Assembly (NCBI RefSeq): GCF_035013165.1
Contig: NZ_JAYGJQ010000001.1
Coordinates: 1,488,001-1,552,000 of the forward strand
Origin: Bacteriovorax sp. PP10
GTDB lineage: Bacteria > Bdellovibrionota > Bacteriovoracia > Bacteriovoracales > Bacteriovoracaceae
DNA length: 64,000 nucleotides
Direction: 5' to 3'
Of the stretch, positions 1-7,375 are shown one piece after another; positions within the stretch are counted from its first letter, which is position 1; every line of letters starts with the position of its first letter. The translations under genes and the position numbers were made by a program. The notes under the pieces were generated by a model. It worked only from the letters and a program-made list of their open reading frames with translations, had not been told where the DNA came from and did not search any database.

Positions 1-8
1 ATTAGAGA

Positions 9-695
9 ATGAAAACAATAATTATTAATTTTACCAATAGAAAGGACAAAGAATTAATCTTTAAAGTGGCCCTGCTTTCTACGCTGGCAGTAGGCGTGTA
101 TCTTCAAAGACCAAAAAATTTAAAAATAGAGGCCATAAAGATAAACAGTATCTACAATGACAATTATGGTGATTTTGATAGGGAGAATATCCCGAATAAA
201 CCACCAGTGATTGCGAAGATGATTTCAGCTTTGAAACCTGGACTTAGTTCTGCCGAAAGACATGATGTGGCCATGAAGATTCACCATGCCCTAAAGAAGC
301 ATAATATTGCTCCACAGATTGTCGTGGCCATCATCGATACAGAAAGTAGTTTTACCCAGAATTTGGTCTCATCGACGGGCGATTTGTCTATGGCACAAGT
401 CAACGTGGAAATTTGGAATAAAGAGTTTCAACGCATGAATTTAGAGTTAATAGATGTAGAAAGAGTGAAAACAGATGAAGTGTACTCTCTGGAGAAAATG
501 GCACAGATTTTAGAGATTCTCAAAACACGTTATGAGAAAAAAGATCGTAGATGGTACGCTCGTTATCATTCGAAAACGAAAAAGCATAAACGAGTTTATC
601 TTGCGAAACTTGAATCTCGAATGAAGCGCCTGGAAAAATTAAATCTTGCGCTTAAGAAGCCAACCGAACCACGTCTGGTTGCTCAGGTTAACTAA
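9..695 (+). CDS. membrane-anchored lytic transglycosylase-like protein
   Basis: 228 residues. Residues 17-33 form one hydrophobic segment after a short basic N-terminus, so the protein is probably anchored in the inner membrane with the rest in the periplasm. Around residues 95-132 it resembles an SLT lysozyme-like domain: IIDTESSF (E112 would be the catalytic Glu) is followed by SSTGDLSMAQVN, which matches the G-x-MQ segment of the family. The C-terminal 70 residues are very basic. In-frame TAG at 3-5 fixes this ATG as the first possible start, with AGAG just upstream. The domain is shorter than typical Slt/MltC enzymes, so activity on peptidoglycan is an inference. Its last 8 bp overlap the end of the convergent membrane-protein gene. 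Confidence 0.6.
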   Translation: MKTIIINFTNRKDKELIFKVALLSTLAVGVYLQRPKNLKIEAIKINSIYNDNYGDFDRENIPNKPPVIAKMISALKPGLSSAERHDVAMKIHHALKKHNIAPQIVVAIIDTESSFTQNLVSSTGDLSMAQVNVEIWNKEFQRMNLELIDVERVKTDEVYSLEKMAQILEILKTRYEKKDRRWYARYHSKTKKHKRVYLAKLESRMKRLEKLNLALKKPTEPRLVAQVN

Positions 696-1257
696 TAATC
701 TTATTTCGATTTTTAAAGCGACGAATAATGATAGGGATGATGACCATACAACCTAAAATGATAAGTGTTGTCGTTGTCCCATCTCCTAAAAGGTTATTCA
801 GCCATAAAGTAGAAACCATCAACAGAGTGAAAAACATCATATCGCCGGCAATGGCGATCATCCATCCACTAATAAAACCATGTCCGGCCGCAACTGCGAC
901 TGCTCGTCCTGTCATTGGGTCTACGCCAAAGGCAATAAGGATAAGAGCGAATGGACCTGTATTGTTACCATAATGCTCTGTCGTTTTTTTAACCATCGCT
1001 TTAAAGGCTAAACTCAAGCGCTCCATTGAAGGTTTGTTTTTCCCAAGTTTGATAAAGAGAATCAGAAGAGGCTCAAACACACAGGCGAGTATGATATCAG
1101 AGATGAAGTACAAAAACATCATCATGGGCCAGCCAATGCCGTACTTGCGGGCAAGAATAACTCCCGCGGGAATTCCTCCACCGATAGGAACCAGGAAAAT
1201 AGCTAGGACTTTCCATAGATGCGGTAGAGAATTGGGGTTGGTCATTGCGATGTTCAT
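688..1257 (-). CDS. multi-pass membrane protein, unknown function
   Basis: 189 residues, strongly hydrophobic, with about four to five membrane segments (roughly 12-35, 40-70, 100-125, 128-152 and 160-180) and a short basic C-terminus (RRFKNRNK). A Gly-rich PIGGGIPAG motif lies in the first segment and GHGFISGW in the middle. I cannot assign it to a family with confidence; small export or DedA-like membrane proteins are possible but not supported by a specific motif. AAGG lies about 5 bases before the first ATG; a second ATG four codons later has no better ribosome-binding site. It is a single gene between a convergent and a divergent neighbour. Confidence 0.6.
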   Translation of the reverse strand: MNIAMTNPNSLPHLWKVLAIFLVPIGGGIPAGVILARKYGIGWPMMMFLYFISDIILACVFEPLLILFIKLGKNKPSMERLSLAFKAMVKKTTEHYGNNTGPFALILIAFGVDPMTGRAVAVAAGHGFISGWMIAIAGDMMFFTLLMVSTLWLNNLLGDGTTTTLIILGCMVIIPIIIRRFKNRNKIIS

Positions 1258-1335
1258 GTTGCCTTAGTTTTTTAAATTGCTAAACTTATGATATTGGCAG
1301 GACAGGGAATAATCCACAAGAATTCAAGGTGAAAG

Positions 1336-1842
1336 ATGACTCGACCAGATTTTATCAAAAATGTTTCAGAATTAATCACAAATGAATCGTTTTCTTATCC
1401 GGGTGATACTGAAACGTTTGGTACTGGTGCGGCCATGGGAAGAAAGCTGGGGCTTAAGAAGATTGGTGTGAACTACGAAATCTTACAACCAGGGGATCGT
1501 TCCTCGTGGCCACATGCTCATTCACATGATGAAGAGTTCATTCATATTCTCGAAGGGCATCCTGAAATGTGGATTGACGGCCATATTTATCAGCTGGCGC
1601 CTGGAGATTGTGTAGGATTGCCACCAGGAACCGGTCATGCGCATACACTCATTAACAATTCAGACAAAGAAGTGAGGGCCATCGTTATAGGTGATGCTGA
1701 AGGTCAGGAGGACAAGATTTTTTATCCTCTTCACCCTAATCGAAACCAGGAAATGAAGGAAAAGGGCTTCTTTTGGGATAACCATCCAGTGCACAAGCAG
1801 GGTGACCATGATGGTTTTAGTGATAAAAAACGAGTTAAGTAA
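1336..1842 (+). CDS. cupin-domain metal-binding protein
   Basis: 168 residues with a single cupin_2 barrel. Cupin motif 1 is visible as HAHSHDEEFIHILEG (H60, H62, E66/E67, G74) and motif 2 as GDCVGLPPGTGHAHTLIN (H101 as third His ligand). These residues usually bind Fe, Mn or Zn. The family is functionally broad (isomerases, dioxygenases, sugar-binding regulators), and nothing here identifies the substrate. The protein has no signal peptide, so it is cytoplasmic. The C-terminal 40 residues are polar and His/Lys-rich. GGTGA lies a few bases before the ATG. The neighbouring His-rich SEC-C gene is 53 bp downstream and has its own ribosome-binding site. Confidence 0.8.
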   Translation: MTRPDFIKNVSELITNESFSYPGDTETFGTGAAMGRKLGLKKIGVNYEILQPGDRSSWPHAHSHDEEFIHILEGHPEMWIDGHIYQLAPGDCVGLPPGTGHAHTLINNSDKEVRAIVIGDAEGQEDKIFYPLHPNRNQEMKEKGFFWDNHPVHKQGDHDGFSDKKRVK

Positions 1843-1895
1843 GGGCAAAATTGTGATATATAGCTCTATAAATAATAACTAAGCAGGAGATACAT

Positions 1896-2096
1896 ATGAC
1901 TTCAACTAAAGAAGTAAAAGCAAATAGTGAAGAAACTCACGACCACGATCATGGACACGTTCATGGGCCAAACTGCAATCATGGTCACAGTCACGAAGCT
2001 CTAAAGCCTATCGTTCGTGATGCTCCCAAAGTAGGTCGTAATGATCCTTGTATTTGTGGAAGCCAGAAAAAATATAAAAAGTGCTGCGGTAATTAA
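1896..2096 (+). CDS. small His-rich SEC-C motif protein
   Basis: 66 residues. The middle (residues 15-34) is a run of alternating His/Asp/Gly with one Cys ([19 protein letters not shown]), typical of metal-binding tails. The C-terminus is a SEC-C zinc-binding motif: [16 protein letters not shown], with the CxC and CC pairs in place. SEC-C is the motif found at the end of SecA, where Zn2+ binding mediates SecB and ribosome contacts. The segment before it ([16 protein letters not shown]) is nearly the same as in the Lys/Ala-rich SEC-C protein 250 bp downstream, so the two are paralogous modules. AGGAG sits 7 bases before the ATG. Function unknown; metal storage, or ribosome or nucleoid association, are possibilities. 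Confidence 0.8.
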   Translation: MTSTKEVKANSEETHDHDHGHVHGPNCNHGHSHEALKPIVRDAPKVGRNDPCICGSQKKYKKCCGN

Positions 2097-2104
2097 GTTC
2101 TTTA

Positions 2105-2176
2105 TAGGTCGAGGCTTTACCAGTCTCGGCCTATTGTTCAGTGGGTCTACCTTACTTTTTATTAGAGAAAAGTAAG
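2105..2176. other. two hairpins between the SEC-C genes
   Basis: First hairpin: TAGGTCGAG (2105-2113) with CTCGGCCTA (2125-2133), nine pairs including one G-U, loop of 11. Second: CTTACTTTT (2151-2159) with AAAAGTAAG (2168-2176), loop of 8. Neither has a long T run. The first probably ends the upstream transcript. The rest of the 250-bp gap shows only AT-rich sequence ahead of the next gene. Confidence 0.45.
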
Positions 2177-2346
2177 AAACGGTTTCTTCATCTTCCATGT
2201 TCTCATTTTATTTCTCCAAATAACGTTCAAACTCCCAATAAAATTTTGACCTAAATAAACTGATGATCCATACTAGCTATAGATTATTTAATTAAAAATA
2301 GAACTGTGATTATAGTGATATTTATATTTTTAACGGGAGATTTTAA

Positions 2347-3129
2347 ATGGCATCTAAAAAACCAGTTGCTAAGAAGAAAGTAGCAGCTAAGCCTGCTGCA
2401 AAGAAAGCTGCAAAAAAAGTAGTAGCTAAACCTGCTGCCAAAAAAGCTGCAAAAAAAGTAGTAGCTAAACCTGCTGCCAAAAAAGCTGCAAAAAAAGTAG
2501 TAGCTAAACCAGCTGTTAAAAAAGTTGCAAAAAAAGTAGTAGCAAAACCTGCTGCTAAAAAAGCTGCAAAAAAAGTAGTAGCTAAACCAGCTGCTAAAAA
2601 AGTTGCAAAAAAAGTAGTGGCAAAACCTGCTGCTAAAAAAGCTGCAAAAAAAGTAGTAGCAAAACCAGCTGCTAAAAAAGTTGCAAAAAAAGTAGTGGCA
2701 AAACCAGCTGCTAAAAAAGTTGCAGCAAAAGTAGTAGCAAAACCAGCACCAGCTCCAAAGGCCCCAGTTGCTAAGGCACCTGTAGCAAAAGCTGCTCCTG
2801 TAAAAGCAGCTACTCCAGCTCCTAAGAAAGTTGAAGCGAAAGTTGTTGTTCCTGCAAAAAAAGAAATCGCTAAGAAGTCTCCGACTACAAAAGCACCAGC
2901 TGTTGTAGATCATGAAGCTCCAAAGCCTCTTGTGAAAAACGATTTCCTTAACTTAAAGATTGCGAAGAGCATGCACGAAAACCCACCTCTTTATGATTAC
3001 AAAGAAGAAGATGAAGTAGAGCATGAGCCTCTAACTCCGATCGTAAGAGAAACTCCAAAGGTCGGTCGTAATGAACCATGTCCTTGTGGAAGTGGATTAA
3101 AGTATAAAAAATGTCATGGTAAAATTTAA
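2347..3129 (+). CDS. Lys/Ala-rich repeat protein with C-terminal SEC-C motif
   Basis: 260 residues in three parts. Residues 15-131 are nine copies of a 13-residue unit with consensus [13 protein letters not shown]. Residues 132-185 are a looser Pro/Ala/Lys linker, like the tails of histone H1-like or AlgP proteins that bind DNA. After an acidic spacer comes a SEC-C module (residues about 230-260), [16 protein letters not shown], with CxC and C-H zinc ligands. The last module is a paralogue of the one in the preceding gene. Strong positive charge suggests nucleic-acid binding (inference). GGGAG lies 7 bases before the ATG. A strong terminator follows at 3142. Repeat number may vary between strains because the DNA repeats are nearly identical. 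Confidence 0.85.
   Translation: MASKKPVAKKKVAAKPAAKKAAKKVVAKPAAKKAAKKVVAKPAAKKAAKKVVAKPAVKKVAKKVVAKPAAKKAAKKVVAKPAAKKVAKKVVAKPAAKKAAKKVVAKPAAKKVAKKVVAKPAAKKVAAKVVAKPAPAPKAPVAKAPVAKAAPVKAATPAPKKVEAKVVVPAKKEIAKKSPTTKAPAVVDHEAPKPLVKNDFLNLKIAKSMHENPPLYDYKEEDEVEHEPLTPIVRETPKVGRNEPCPCGSGLKYKKCHGKI
2389..2739 (+). repeat. nine 39-bp in-frame tandem repeats
   Basis: Nine head-to-tail 39-bp units encode the 13-residue Lys/Ala/Val repeats. Copies differ mainly by GCT/GTT (Ala/Val) exchanges and third-base changes; early copies (2428-2505) are almost identical. There are no spacers, so this is a coding minisatellite and not a CRISPR array. Confidence 0.9.
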
Positions 3130-3141
3130 GCTTTGATATAT

Positions 3142-3175
3142 AAAAAAGGCCGATTTATGATCGGCCTTTTTTTTT
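3142..3175. terminator. bidirectional intrinsic terminator
   Basis: AAAAAGGCCGAT pairs with ATCGGCCTTTTT around a 5-base loop (tttatg region), followed by a long T run on + and preceded by an A run that becomes T on -. It ends the SEC-C repeat gene and the convergent regulator gene. Confidence 0.9.
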
Positions 3176-3181
3176 GCTTAA

Positions 3182-4072
3182 TTATTGAACTAACGTCAGA
3201 TTCGCACGCGACTTTCTAAACACCGTCAAATCCAACAAGTAACGATCGTACTTATCACCATGATACATGCTAGAAATTTTTGTCACAGGCGCATTGATAT
3301 TGTACTGGAACATCGTCATCGAAGAGATAATTCCGGCACGAGATAGAGAAGAGGGGCTACTTCCAAATTGGTGAGGTTGCACATTCAATTCCTCCATAAC
3401 GGCCTGTTTCGGAATGGCCGCAATGATAGCGTAGTCTCTGTTTAATACTTCTAAAGAGTAATCACAGTTTTGATCGAATAAGTGAGTGCACTCGTCAAAG
3501 AAGTAAGTGAACATTTTCTGAACTGATGTATGTCCGGTTAATCTGCTTTTTAGAAAATGGTTATCAGTCACAAAGGGAGTCGTTTGCCCCATCAGGACAA
3601 AGTCATTATCGCTAAATTTAAATGTCGACTGGATATAAGTCGCAATATCTGAAACTAAAAAGATATTTGCTTTATGTTTATCGTTCAGTAGAAATTCTTC
3701 TGATAGTTGGAACTTCCTTAGAACGTTCACTTTTGCCCTAGGGCCGCGTACTTGTTCTAAGTAGTGCATGATGCTCATGATGGGCTTAGTCTGGCTGTAG
3801 CTGGCGTGAGTGTAGCGATCCAGTAGTGCTGTCGTTTCCGATCCTGCCTTTAATTTAAAATCTTTTTTAAAGAGGTCTTCAAAGTGAAAATTGAACTTTT
3901 CAGCAAAAACGAAGGCCACGTCCAGTGGAAGCAGGGAAGTCGACCCACGAATCTTTAAATAGTCTTTTAAGTCCATTTGAAGTTCTTTGGCGAACTGAGC
4001 GTCATCGAGGAGTTGGTTGTCTTTTACTTTTTCGATATTGCGCCAGAAGATCTGGCTTTCATTAAGAGGCAT
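3182..4072 (-). CDS. XRE-like regulator with uncharacterised C-terminal domain
   Basis: 296 residues. The first 65 residues look like a degenerate helix-turn-helix of the XRE type (DDAQFAKELQMDLKDYLKIR...PLDVAFVFAEKF). The remaining 230 residues form a soluble domain I do not recognise, possibly a ligand-sensing module. It is the second gene of a two-gene operon: its ATG lies inside the end of the upstream XRE gene (11-bp overlap), so translation is probably coupled. The upstream protein is similar in length and plan (N-terminal helix-turn-helix plus a large C-terminal domain), suggesting that the two act together, perhaps as a heteromer. Function is inferred only from the fold. Confidence 0.6.
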   Translation of the reverse strand: MPLNESQIFWRNIEKVKDNQLLDDAQFAKELQMDLKDYLKIRGSTSLLPLDVAFVFAEKFNFHFEDLFKKDFKLKAGSETTALLDRYTHASYSQTKPIMSIMHYLEQVRGPRAKVNVLRKFQLSEEFLLNDKHKANIFLVSDIATYIQSTFKFSDNDFVLMGQTTPFVTDNHFLKSRLTGHTSVQKMFTYFFDECTHLFDQNCDYSLEVLNRDYAIIAAIPKQAVMEELNVQPHQFGSSPSSLSRAGIISSMTMFQYNINAPVTKISSMYHGDKYDRYLLDLTVFRKSRANLTLVQ

Positions 4073-4892
4073 AGGTCACTTTCCATCTTTGGTCTTTTTT
4101 GACTTCATGAATGTGAGGTGTCGCACCCTTAATATTTTTTGTAGATTTTAAAACATGGAATGGGTAGAGAAAATTATAGTTCATGATCAGCTCTGAATTC
4201 TCCAGAGGGTGAATCAATTGCTGGCCTTTTTTATTCAGGTTGATAAAGTACTCGCCATTTGTCCCATCGAATTCATAGACAAGAATACTTTCGTTACTTT
4301 TATTAAGAATTGAAAAGATATCTGAAGAACCAGATGAAGCAAGTTCATGCTGTTCTCTTCCAAGTGAATGCTCAAAATTTAAGTTTAATAATGAAACTGA
4401 TTTAGCATTGATTTTATTTTCATTTAAAAATGAAAAGAAAGTGTCCACAAACTCAGAAGTTAAAGGGTGATTTAAGATATAGAAAAGCTCTTTGCTGATC
4501 TTGTTATCTTTTAAAAAACTCTCGAATGACTTCGCATGATTGAGCATTAAGAAATCATATAAAGGACGAATTTTTTTTACCGTGAAGAGGCAATCATCTT
4601 TTTTATAATCAAAAGTCGGCACAAGTGGAGAGCCTTCTGTTTTAAGCTTTAAAAAAGCAGCTTCATTTAATTCCAGAGCAACATAGGTAAAACAATAAGG
4701 ATCTTGAATGTCGAAAGATTTTAAAAAATTAAACCACAAACTTAAATCAGGCGCCATCACAGCAGCTTCGATTTTAGAAATAGTTCCTTGAGTGACACCA
4801 AGAATGGCGGCAAACTCAGTTTGCTGAAGTCTATGAAACTTACGTGTAGCTTTAAATAAAACGCAAACGCTGTTGTTGATACTTTTATTCAT
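4062..4892 (-). CDS. XRE-family transcriptional regulator with large C-terminal domain
   Basis: 276 residues. Residues 11-65 are a clear XRE/Cro-C1 helix-turn-helix: FHRLQQTEFAAILGVTQGTISKIEA. The C-terminal 200 residues are uncharacterised; they hold mixed helices and a last segment rich in beta-type hydrophobics. This is the first gene of the operon with the overlapping regulator at 3182-4072. A 22-bp perfect-arm inverted repeat lies 17 bp before its start and is a good candidate for autoregulation. No good Shine-Dalgarno precedes the ATG (AGAG at about 11 bases). The targets are unknown; the methyltransferase gene upstream on the same strand and the divergent GNAT-like gene are candidates by position. 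Confidence 0.75.
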   Translation of the reverse strand: MNKSINNSVCVLFKATRKFHRLQQTEFAAILGVTQGTISKIEAAVMAPDLSLWFNFLKSFDIQDPYCFTYVALELNEAAFLKLKTEGSPLVPTFDYKKDDCLFTVKKIRPLYDFLMLNHAKSFESFLKDNKISKELFYILNHPLTSEFVDTFFSFLNENKINAKSVSLLNLNFEHSLGREQHELASSGSSDIFSILNKSNESILVYEFDGTNGEYFINLNKKGQQLIHPLENSELIMNYNFLYPFHVLKSTKNIKGATPHIHEVKKDQRWKVTYAS

Positions 4893-4908
4893 ATGACGAC
4901 TCTAAAAA

Positions 4909-4930
4909 ATCTATTTGTTTATAAATAGAT
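4909..4930. promoter_or_regulatory. candidate operator of the XRE operon
   Basis: ATCTATTT (4909-4916), 6-base spacer, AAATAGAT (4923-4930): perfect 8-bp arms. It is 17 bp upstream of the XRE start. A TATAAT-like -10 on the minus strand lies at 4932-4937, so a protein bound here would cover the transcription start. Confidence 0.5.
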
Positions 4931-4972
4931 ATTATAATACCGTGCATTCAATTAAAAGGGATATTTATAATG

Positions 4973-5013
4973 GCGCATATCGTAAGACAGTAAGCTGTCT
5001 TACGTATATGCAC
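4973..5013. other. long near-perfect inverted repeat
   Basis: CGTAAGACAG (4981-4990), loop taag, CTGTCTTACG (4995-5004) is a perfect 10-bp stem. Pairing continues outward (GCATAT against ATATGC) with one bulged base and one mismatch, giving about 17 pairs over 41 bp. No T run follows on either strand, so it is not a standard terminator. It sits between the methyltransferase stop and the XRE promoter. Confidence 0.7.
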
Positions 5014-5063
5014 TATGATGTTGAATTGTGGAAATATTTACTCGGGAACTTTTCAAGATCTGA

Positions 5064-5846
5064 TTAAGTTTTTTTGCGGGCCTTGATCAAAAACTTGCTC
5101 GATGAAAGAACGTTGCAGTCGTCATTCAATTCGTTCATATAATTGTCTACGAAAAGTTCATAGTCTTTCATTGAATCAAAGTAACGAGAAAGGTTTTCAC
5201 GGCCTTGTTCAAATCTCATTTTTGAGTTTGTTTTCTCAAGTTCCAGACGCTCACCTTGGAAGAAATAAGTAACGGCCTGCCATTCAACTCTGTCATAACC
5301 ATTTTGTTTTAAGTACTGAGGAAGTTTTCTTCCCACTTCAAGATCCTGAGGGATTCTCGACTTGGCCTTCTTTAATTCTTTATTGAACGCTTCGTTTTTA
5401 GTGTGAAAATTAAAAACCATATCATCAAAATTGATGATGTTGATTTCGCCATCTGGTTTTAATAAACGGTTAAGCTCTTTTAAAACAGTTGTAGGATTAG
5501 TTAAGTGTTCATAGATATATCTGCATACGATTGTATCGTAAGAAGCAGCTTCTAAATTCGTTTCTTCAAGAGAACCTTGAAAGAAGCGGACATTTTTTAA
5601 GTGAGAAAATCTTTTTTTCGCATCGGCAATGCGGTTATCACTGAAATCAAGACCATCAATATGTTTAATTTCTTTTTGTAAAAGCTTCTCAACTAAGTTT
5701 CCATTTCCACAACCAGCATCAAGCACGCGATGTTCTTGATTCCATTTATAGTGAGCAAGCTCCTGGTCCAGATCGCAAATATCCATTTTGTTTTGAAAGT
5801 TTAAACGTTCACTTTCTTGTTTTCCATCAATCAAATAATTTTTCAT
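5064..5846 (-). CDS. class I SAM-dependent methyltransferase
   Basis: 260 residues. The Rossmann-type motif I VLDAGCGNGN (residues 41-50) binds S-adenosylmethionine; GLDFSDNRIADAKKRF (about 65-80) is motif II, and the VCRYIYEHL region (about 108-116) is like motif IV of UbiE/Coq5-type enzymes. The C-terminal 80 residues are less conserved and probably hold the substrate pocket. Substrate unknown. GAGGG precedes the ATG by 6 bases. It is divergent from the GNAT-like gene at 5915 (68-bp gap with an inverted repeat) and lies upstream of the XRE pair. No signal peptide, so cytoplasmic. Confidence 0.85.
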   Translation of the reverse strand: MKNYLIDGKQESERLNFQNKMDICDLDQELAHYKWNQEHRVLDAGCGNGNLVEKLLQKEIKHIDGLDFSDNRIADAKKRFSHLKNVRFFQGSLEETNLEAASYDTIVCRYIYEHLTNPTTVLKELNRLLKPDGEINIINFDDMVFNFHTKNEAFNKELKKAKSRIPQDLEVGRKLPQYLKQNGYDRVEWQAVTYFFQGERLELEKTNSKMRFEQGRENLSRYFDSMKDYELFVDNYMNELNDDCNVLSSSKFLIKARKKT

Positions 5847-5870
5847 ATTCCCTCATCCTTTTTTTTGAAT

Positions 5871-5894
5871 TTCCGATCGTGATTCAGTTCGGAA
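5871..5894. promoter_or_regulatory. inverted repeat in divergent promoter region
   Basis: TTCCGA (5871-5876) and TCGGAA (5889-5894) with 12 bases between; flanking AAT/ATT bases extend the symmetry. It lies between divergent starts at 5846 and 5915, a usual place for an operator. No binding protein can be named. Confidence 0.3.
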
Positions 5895-5914
5895 TTTAAT
5901 CAAAGGAGGTTTAG

Positions 5915-6661
5915 ATGAAACTTGATTTAAAAAATTATAAAGTTGTGGTGATCGATTATCCGGTGTTTGGATTAGATGATCCGAATTGTGCAGTATTGCT
6001 TGGTAAGGCCTTTAAGATGAAGCTGGATGGGTATGCAGCTACTTATAGTGAACGTGCGCTTCCCTTTGATAAAGCAGATTTCTTTGGTACCCATATTATG
6101 TTTTGTGAGCAAAAGGGAGAAGAGTTGGTGCCAGTGTTTGCTTACAAGTCGACACCTCTTGATCGTTGCTTAAAATTCCACTACGAATTTCCTGCGACAA
6201 CAATCATGAACAATGGACTTCTTCCAGCATCGTGCTTAACTGATCTCAACGCAATCATTGAAAAGGCCGGAGACCCTAGTTTGGTTTCTTTTGATTCATC
6301 TTGGGCGCAGGATTTAGATTACCGCTTTAAAGATGATAAAGAATTAAAAGAGCACTTAAGAGAAATTATGATGATGGTTATTGTAAAACATCATCAGGAT
6401 CACAACATTCCTCACATGCTGACTTCTGGAGCAGTGAAGGTAAAGACTGATCTATTTTTTCAAAGAATCGGTATGAATATGCTTAATGAGCATGCAAGAT
6501 TTAAAGAAAAAAAATTAGATGATTCAGAAGGAATTATTTTTTATACAGACACTTTTTCTTTTGAAGCATTAGCGATGGCAAAAAAGTATCAGGATCTTTG
6601 GGATAACAGAATTGTAATGGACGGAAGAAAGTACGTCAGAAAAACGACAAAAGTTGCTTAA
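5915..6661 (+). CDS. GNAT-like / autoinducer-synthase-like protein, tentative
   Basis: 248 residues, cytoplasmic. The N-terminal 110 residues have the order seen in acyltransferases of the acyl-homoserine-lactone or N-acyl amino acid synthase type: a FK-x-K-x-x-x-Y region, an FDKADFFGTHIMF strand, then VFAYKSTPLDRC at the place where an R-x-x-P strand usually lies. The C-terminus has GIIFYTDTFSFEALAMAKKYQDLW. The match is by eye and weak, and key LuxI residues (R24, F28, W34 in their usual spacing) are not clearly present. A strong ribosome-binding site (AAAGGAGG) precedes the ATG. It is divergent from a methyltransferase. It could equally be an unrelated protein of unknown function. Confidence 0.45.
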   Translation: MKLDLKNYKVVVIDYPVFGLDDPNCAVLLGKAFKMKLDGYAATYSERALPFDKADFFGTHIMFCEQKGEELVPVFAYKSTPLDRCLKFHYEFPATTIMNNGLLPASCLTDLNAIIEKAGDPSLVSFDSSWAQDLDYRFKDDKELKEHLREIMMMVIVKHHQDHNIPHMLTSGAVKVKTDLFFQRIGMNMLNEHARFKEKKLDDSEGIIFYTDTFSFEALAMAKKYQDLWDNRIVMDGRKYVRKTTKVA

Positions 6662-6669
6662 CACATATG

Positions 6670-6698
6670 CGCCTGCGAGGTTTTGTACCTGGCAGGCG
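6670..6698 (+). terminator. hairpin after the GNAT-like gene
   Basis: CGCCTGC (6670-6676) pairs with GCAGGCG (6692-6698), with inner AGG/CCT pairing around a 7-base loop. A short tctattt follows. It starts 9 bp after the stop codon and probably ends this transcript. Confidence 0.5.
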
Positions 6699-6766
6699 TC
6701 TATTTGGCATTATCGTCAGTTTCATATAATATTTTCCAGGACACTCAATCACCCTGGAGAATCACA

Positions 6767-7372
6767 ATGTTAAATTTTAAATCTTCTTATATTGCGACAA
6801 TTTCAATTTTAGCGGCCATCTCTTTTACAAGTGTGGCAAAAGCAGAAGACAAGGTTACTATCATTGCTAAAAAACAGGCCGACAGTGAATTAACTGTTCT
6901 TGGTTTTACGATTGGAAAATCAAAGCTGGAAGAAGTTCAAACAAAATTTAAAAGCAAAGAGATTAATCATGAGGCCGACGTCGCTTCTGGGATTAAGTTT
7001 TTATGTTATAAAACATCAAATGGAACAACCATTGCTTTTGAGTCTGGTGATAAAGGGCGCGAAGACAATGTCATCACTGGAATTTCAATCAATAGTTCGG
7101 CCCGTCCATACAGACTCGCAAAACAGTGTGAGGCAACTTCTTTAATCAAAACAAAACTTGCTATCAATGGTGTGAGTCTTGGTATGTCTTCAGACTTAAT
7201 CAAAAGAGTGAAAGGGGCACCAAGTAGTGTGTCACCTGAAAACATTGTTTATCAATATGAGGTCAAAGAAGATCAGACTTCCATCATCTCGAGCTTAAAT
7301 ATTAGATTCGATCAAAACGCAGTGTCGTCAATCACTGCTGGCAAGAGCGAATCAAAATATATTCTTCAATAA
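6767..7372 (+). CDS. secreted protein of unknown function
   Basis: 201 residues from the ATG at 6767, chosen because GGAGA lies 8 bases upstream and a proper signal peptide begins there (basic LNFK, hydrophobic core, cleavage after SVAKA). A longer reading frame upstream would put 28 odd residues in front and overlap the hairpin. The mature part has a repeated theme: LGFTIGKSKLEEVQTKF near residue 35 and INGVSLGMSSDLIKRVKG near 140, a pattern like SmpA/BamE-type or PASTA-like alpha/beta modules in which a strand and helix follow a G-x-S/T. Exported to the periplasm or outside. I do not recognise a family. It converges with the permease gene 4 bp away. Confidence 0.6.
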   Translation: MLNFKSSYIATISILAAISFTSVAKAEDKVTIIAKKQADSELTVLGFTIGKSKLEEVQTKFKSKEINHEADVASGIKFLCYKTSNGTTIAFESGDKGREDNVITGISINSSARPYRLAKQCEATSLIKTKLAINGVSLGMSSDLIKRVKGAPSSVSPENIVYQYEVKEDQTSIISSLNIRFDQNAVSSITAGKSESKYILQ

Positions 7373-7375
7373 AAA

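Noticed and set aside
2389-2739. Possible CRISPR array
   Set aside because: The 39-bp units are directly joined, in frame and vary at codon third bases; no spacers and no cas genes.
2284-2913. Long Cys/Phe/Tyr-rich reading frame on the minus strand
   Set aside because: It is the reverse of the Lys/Ala repeat gene; the strange composition follows from the repeat codons, and it has no ribosome-binding site or known fold.
5915-6661. Acyl-homoserine lactone synthase with quorum-sensing system
   Set aside because: Key LuxI residues are not clearly present and no LuxR-type regulator is next to it, so only a weak GNAT-like label is given.
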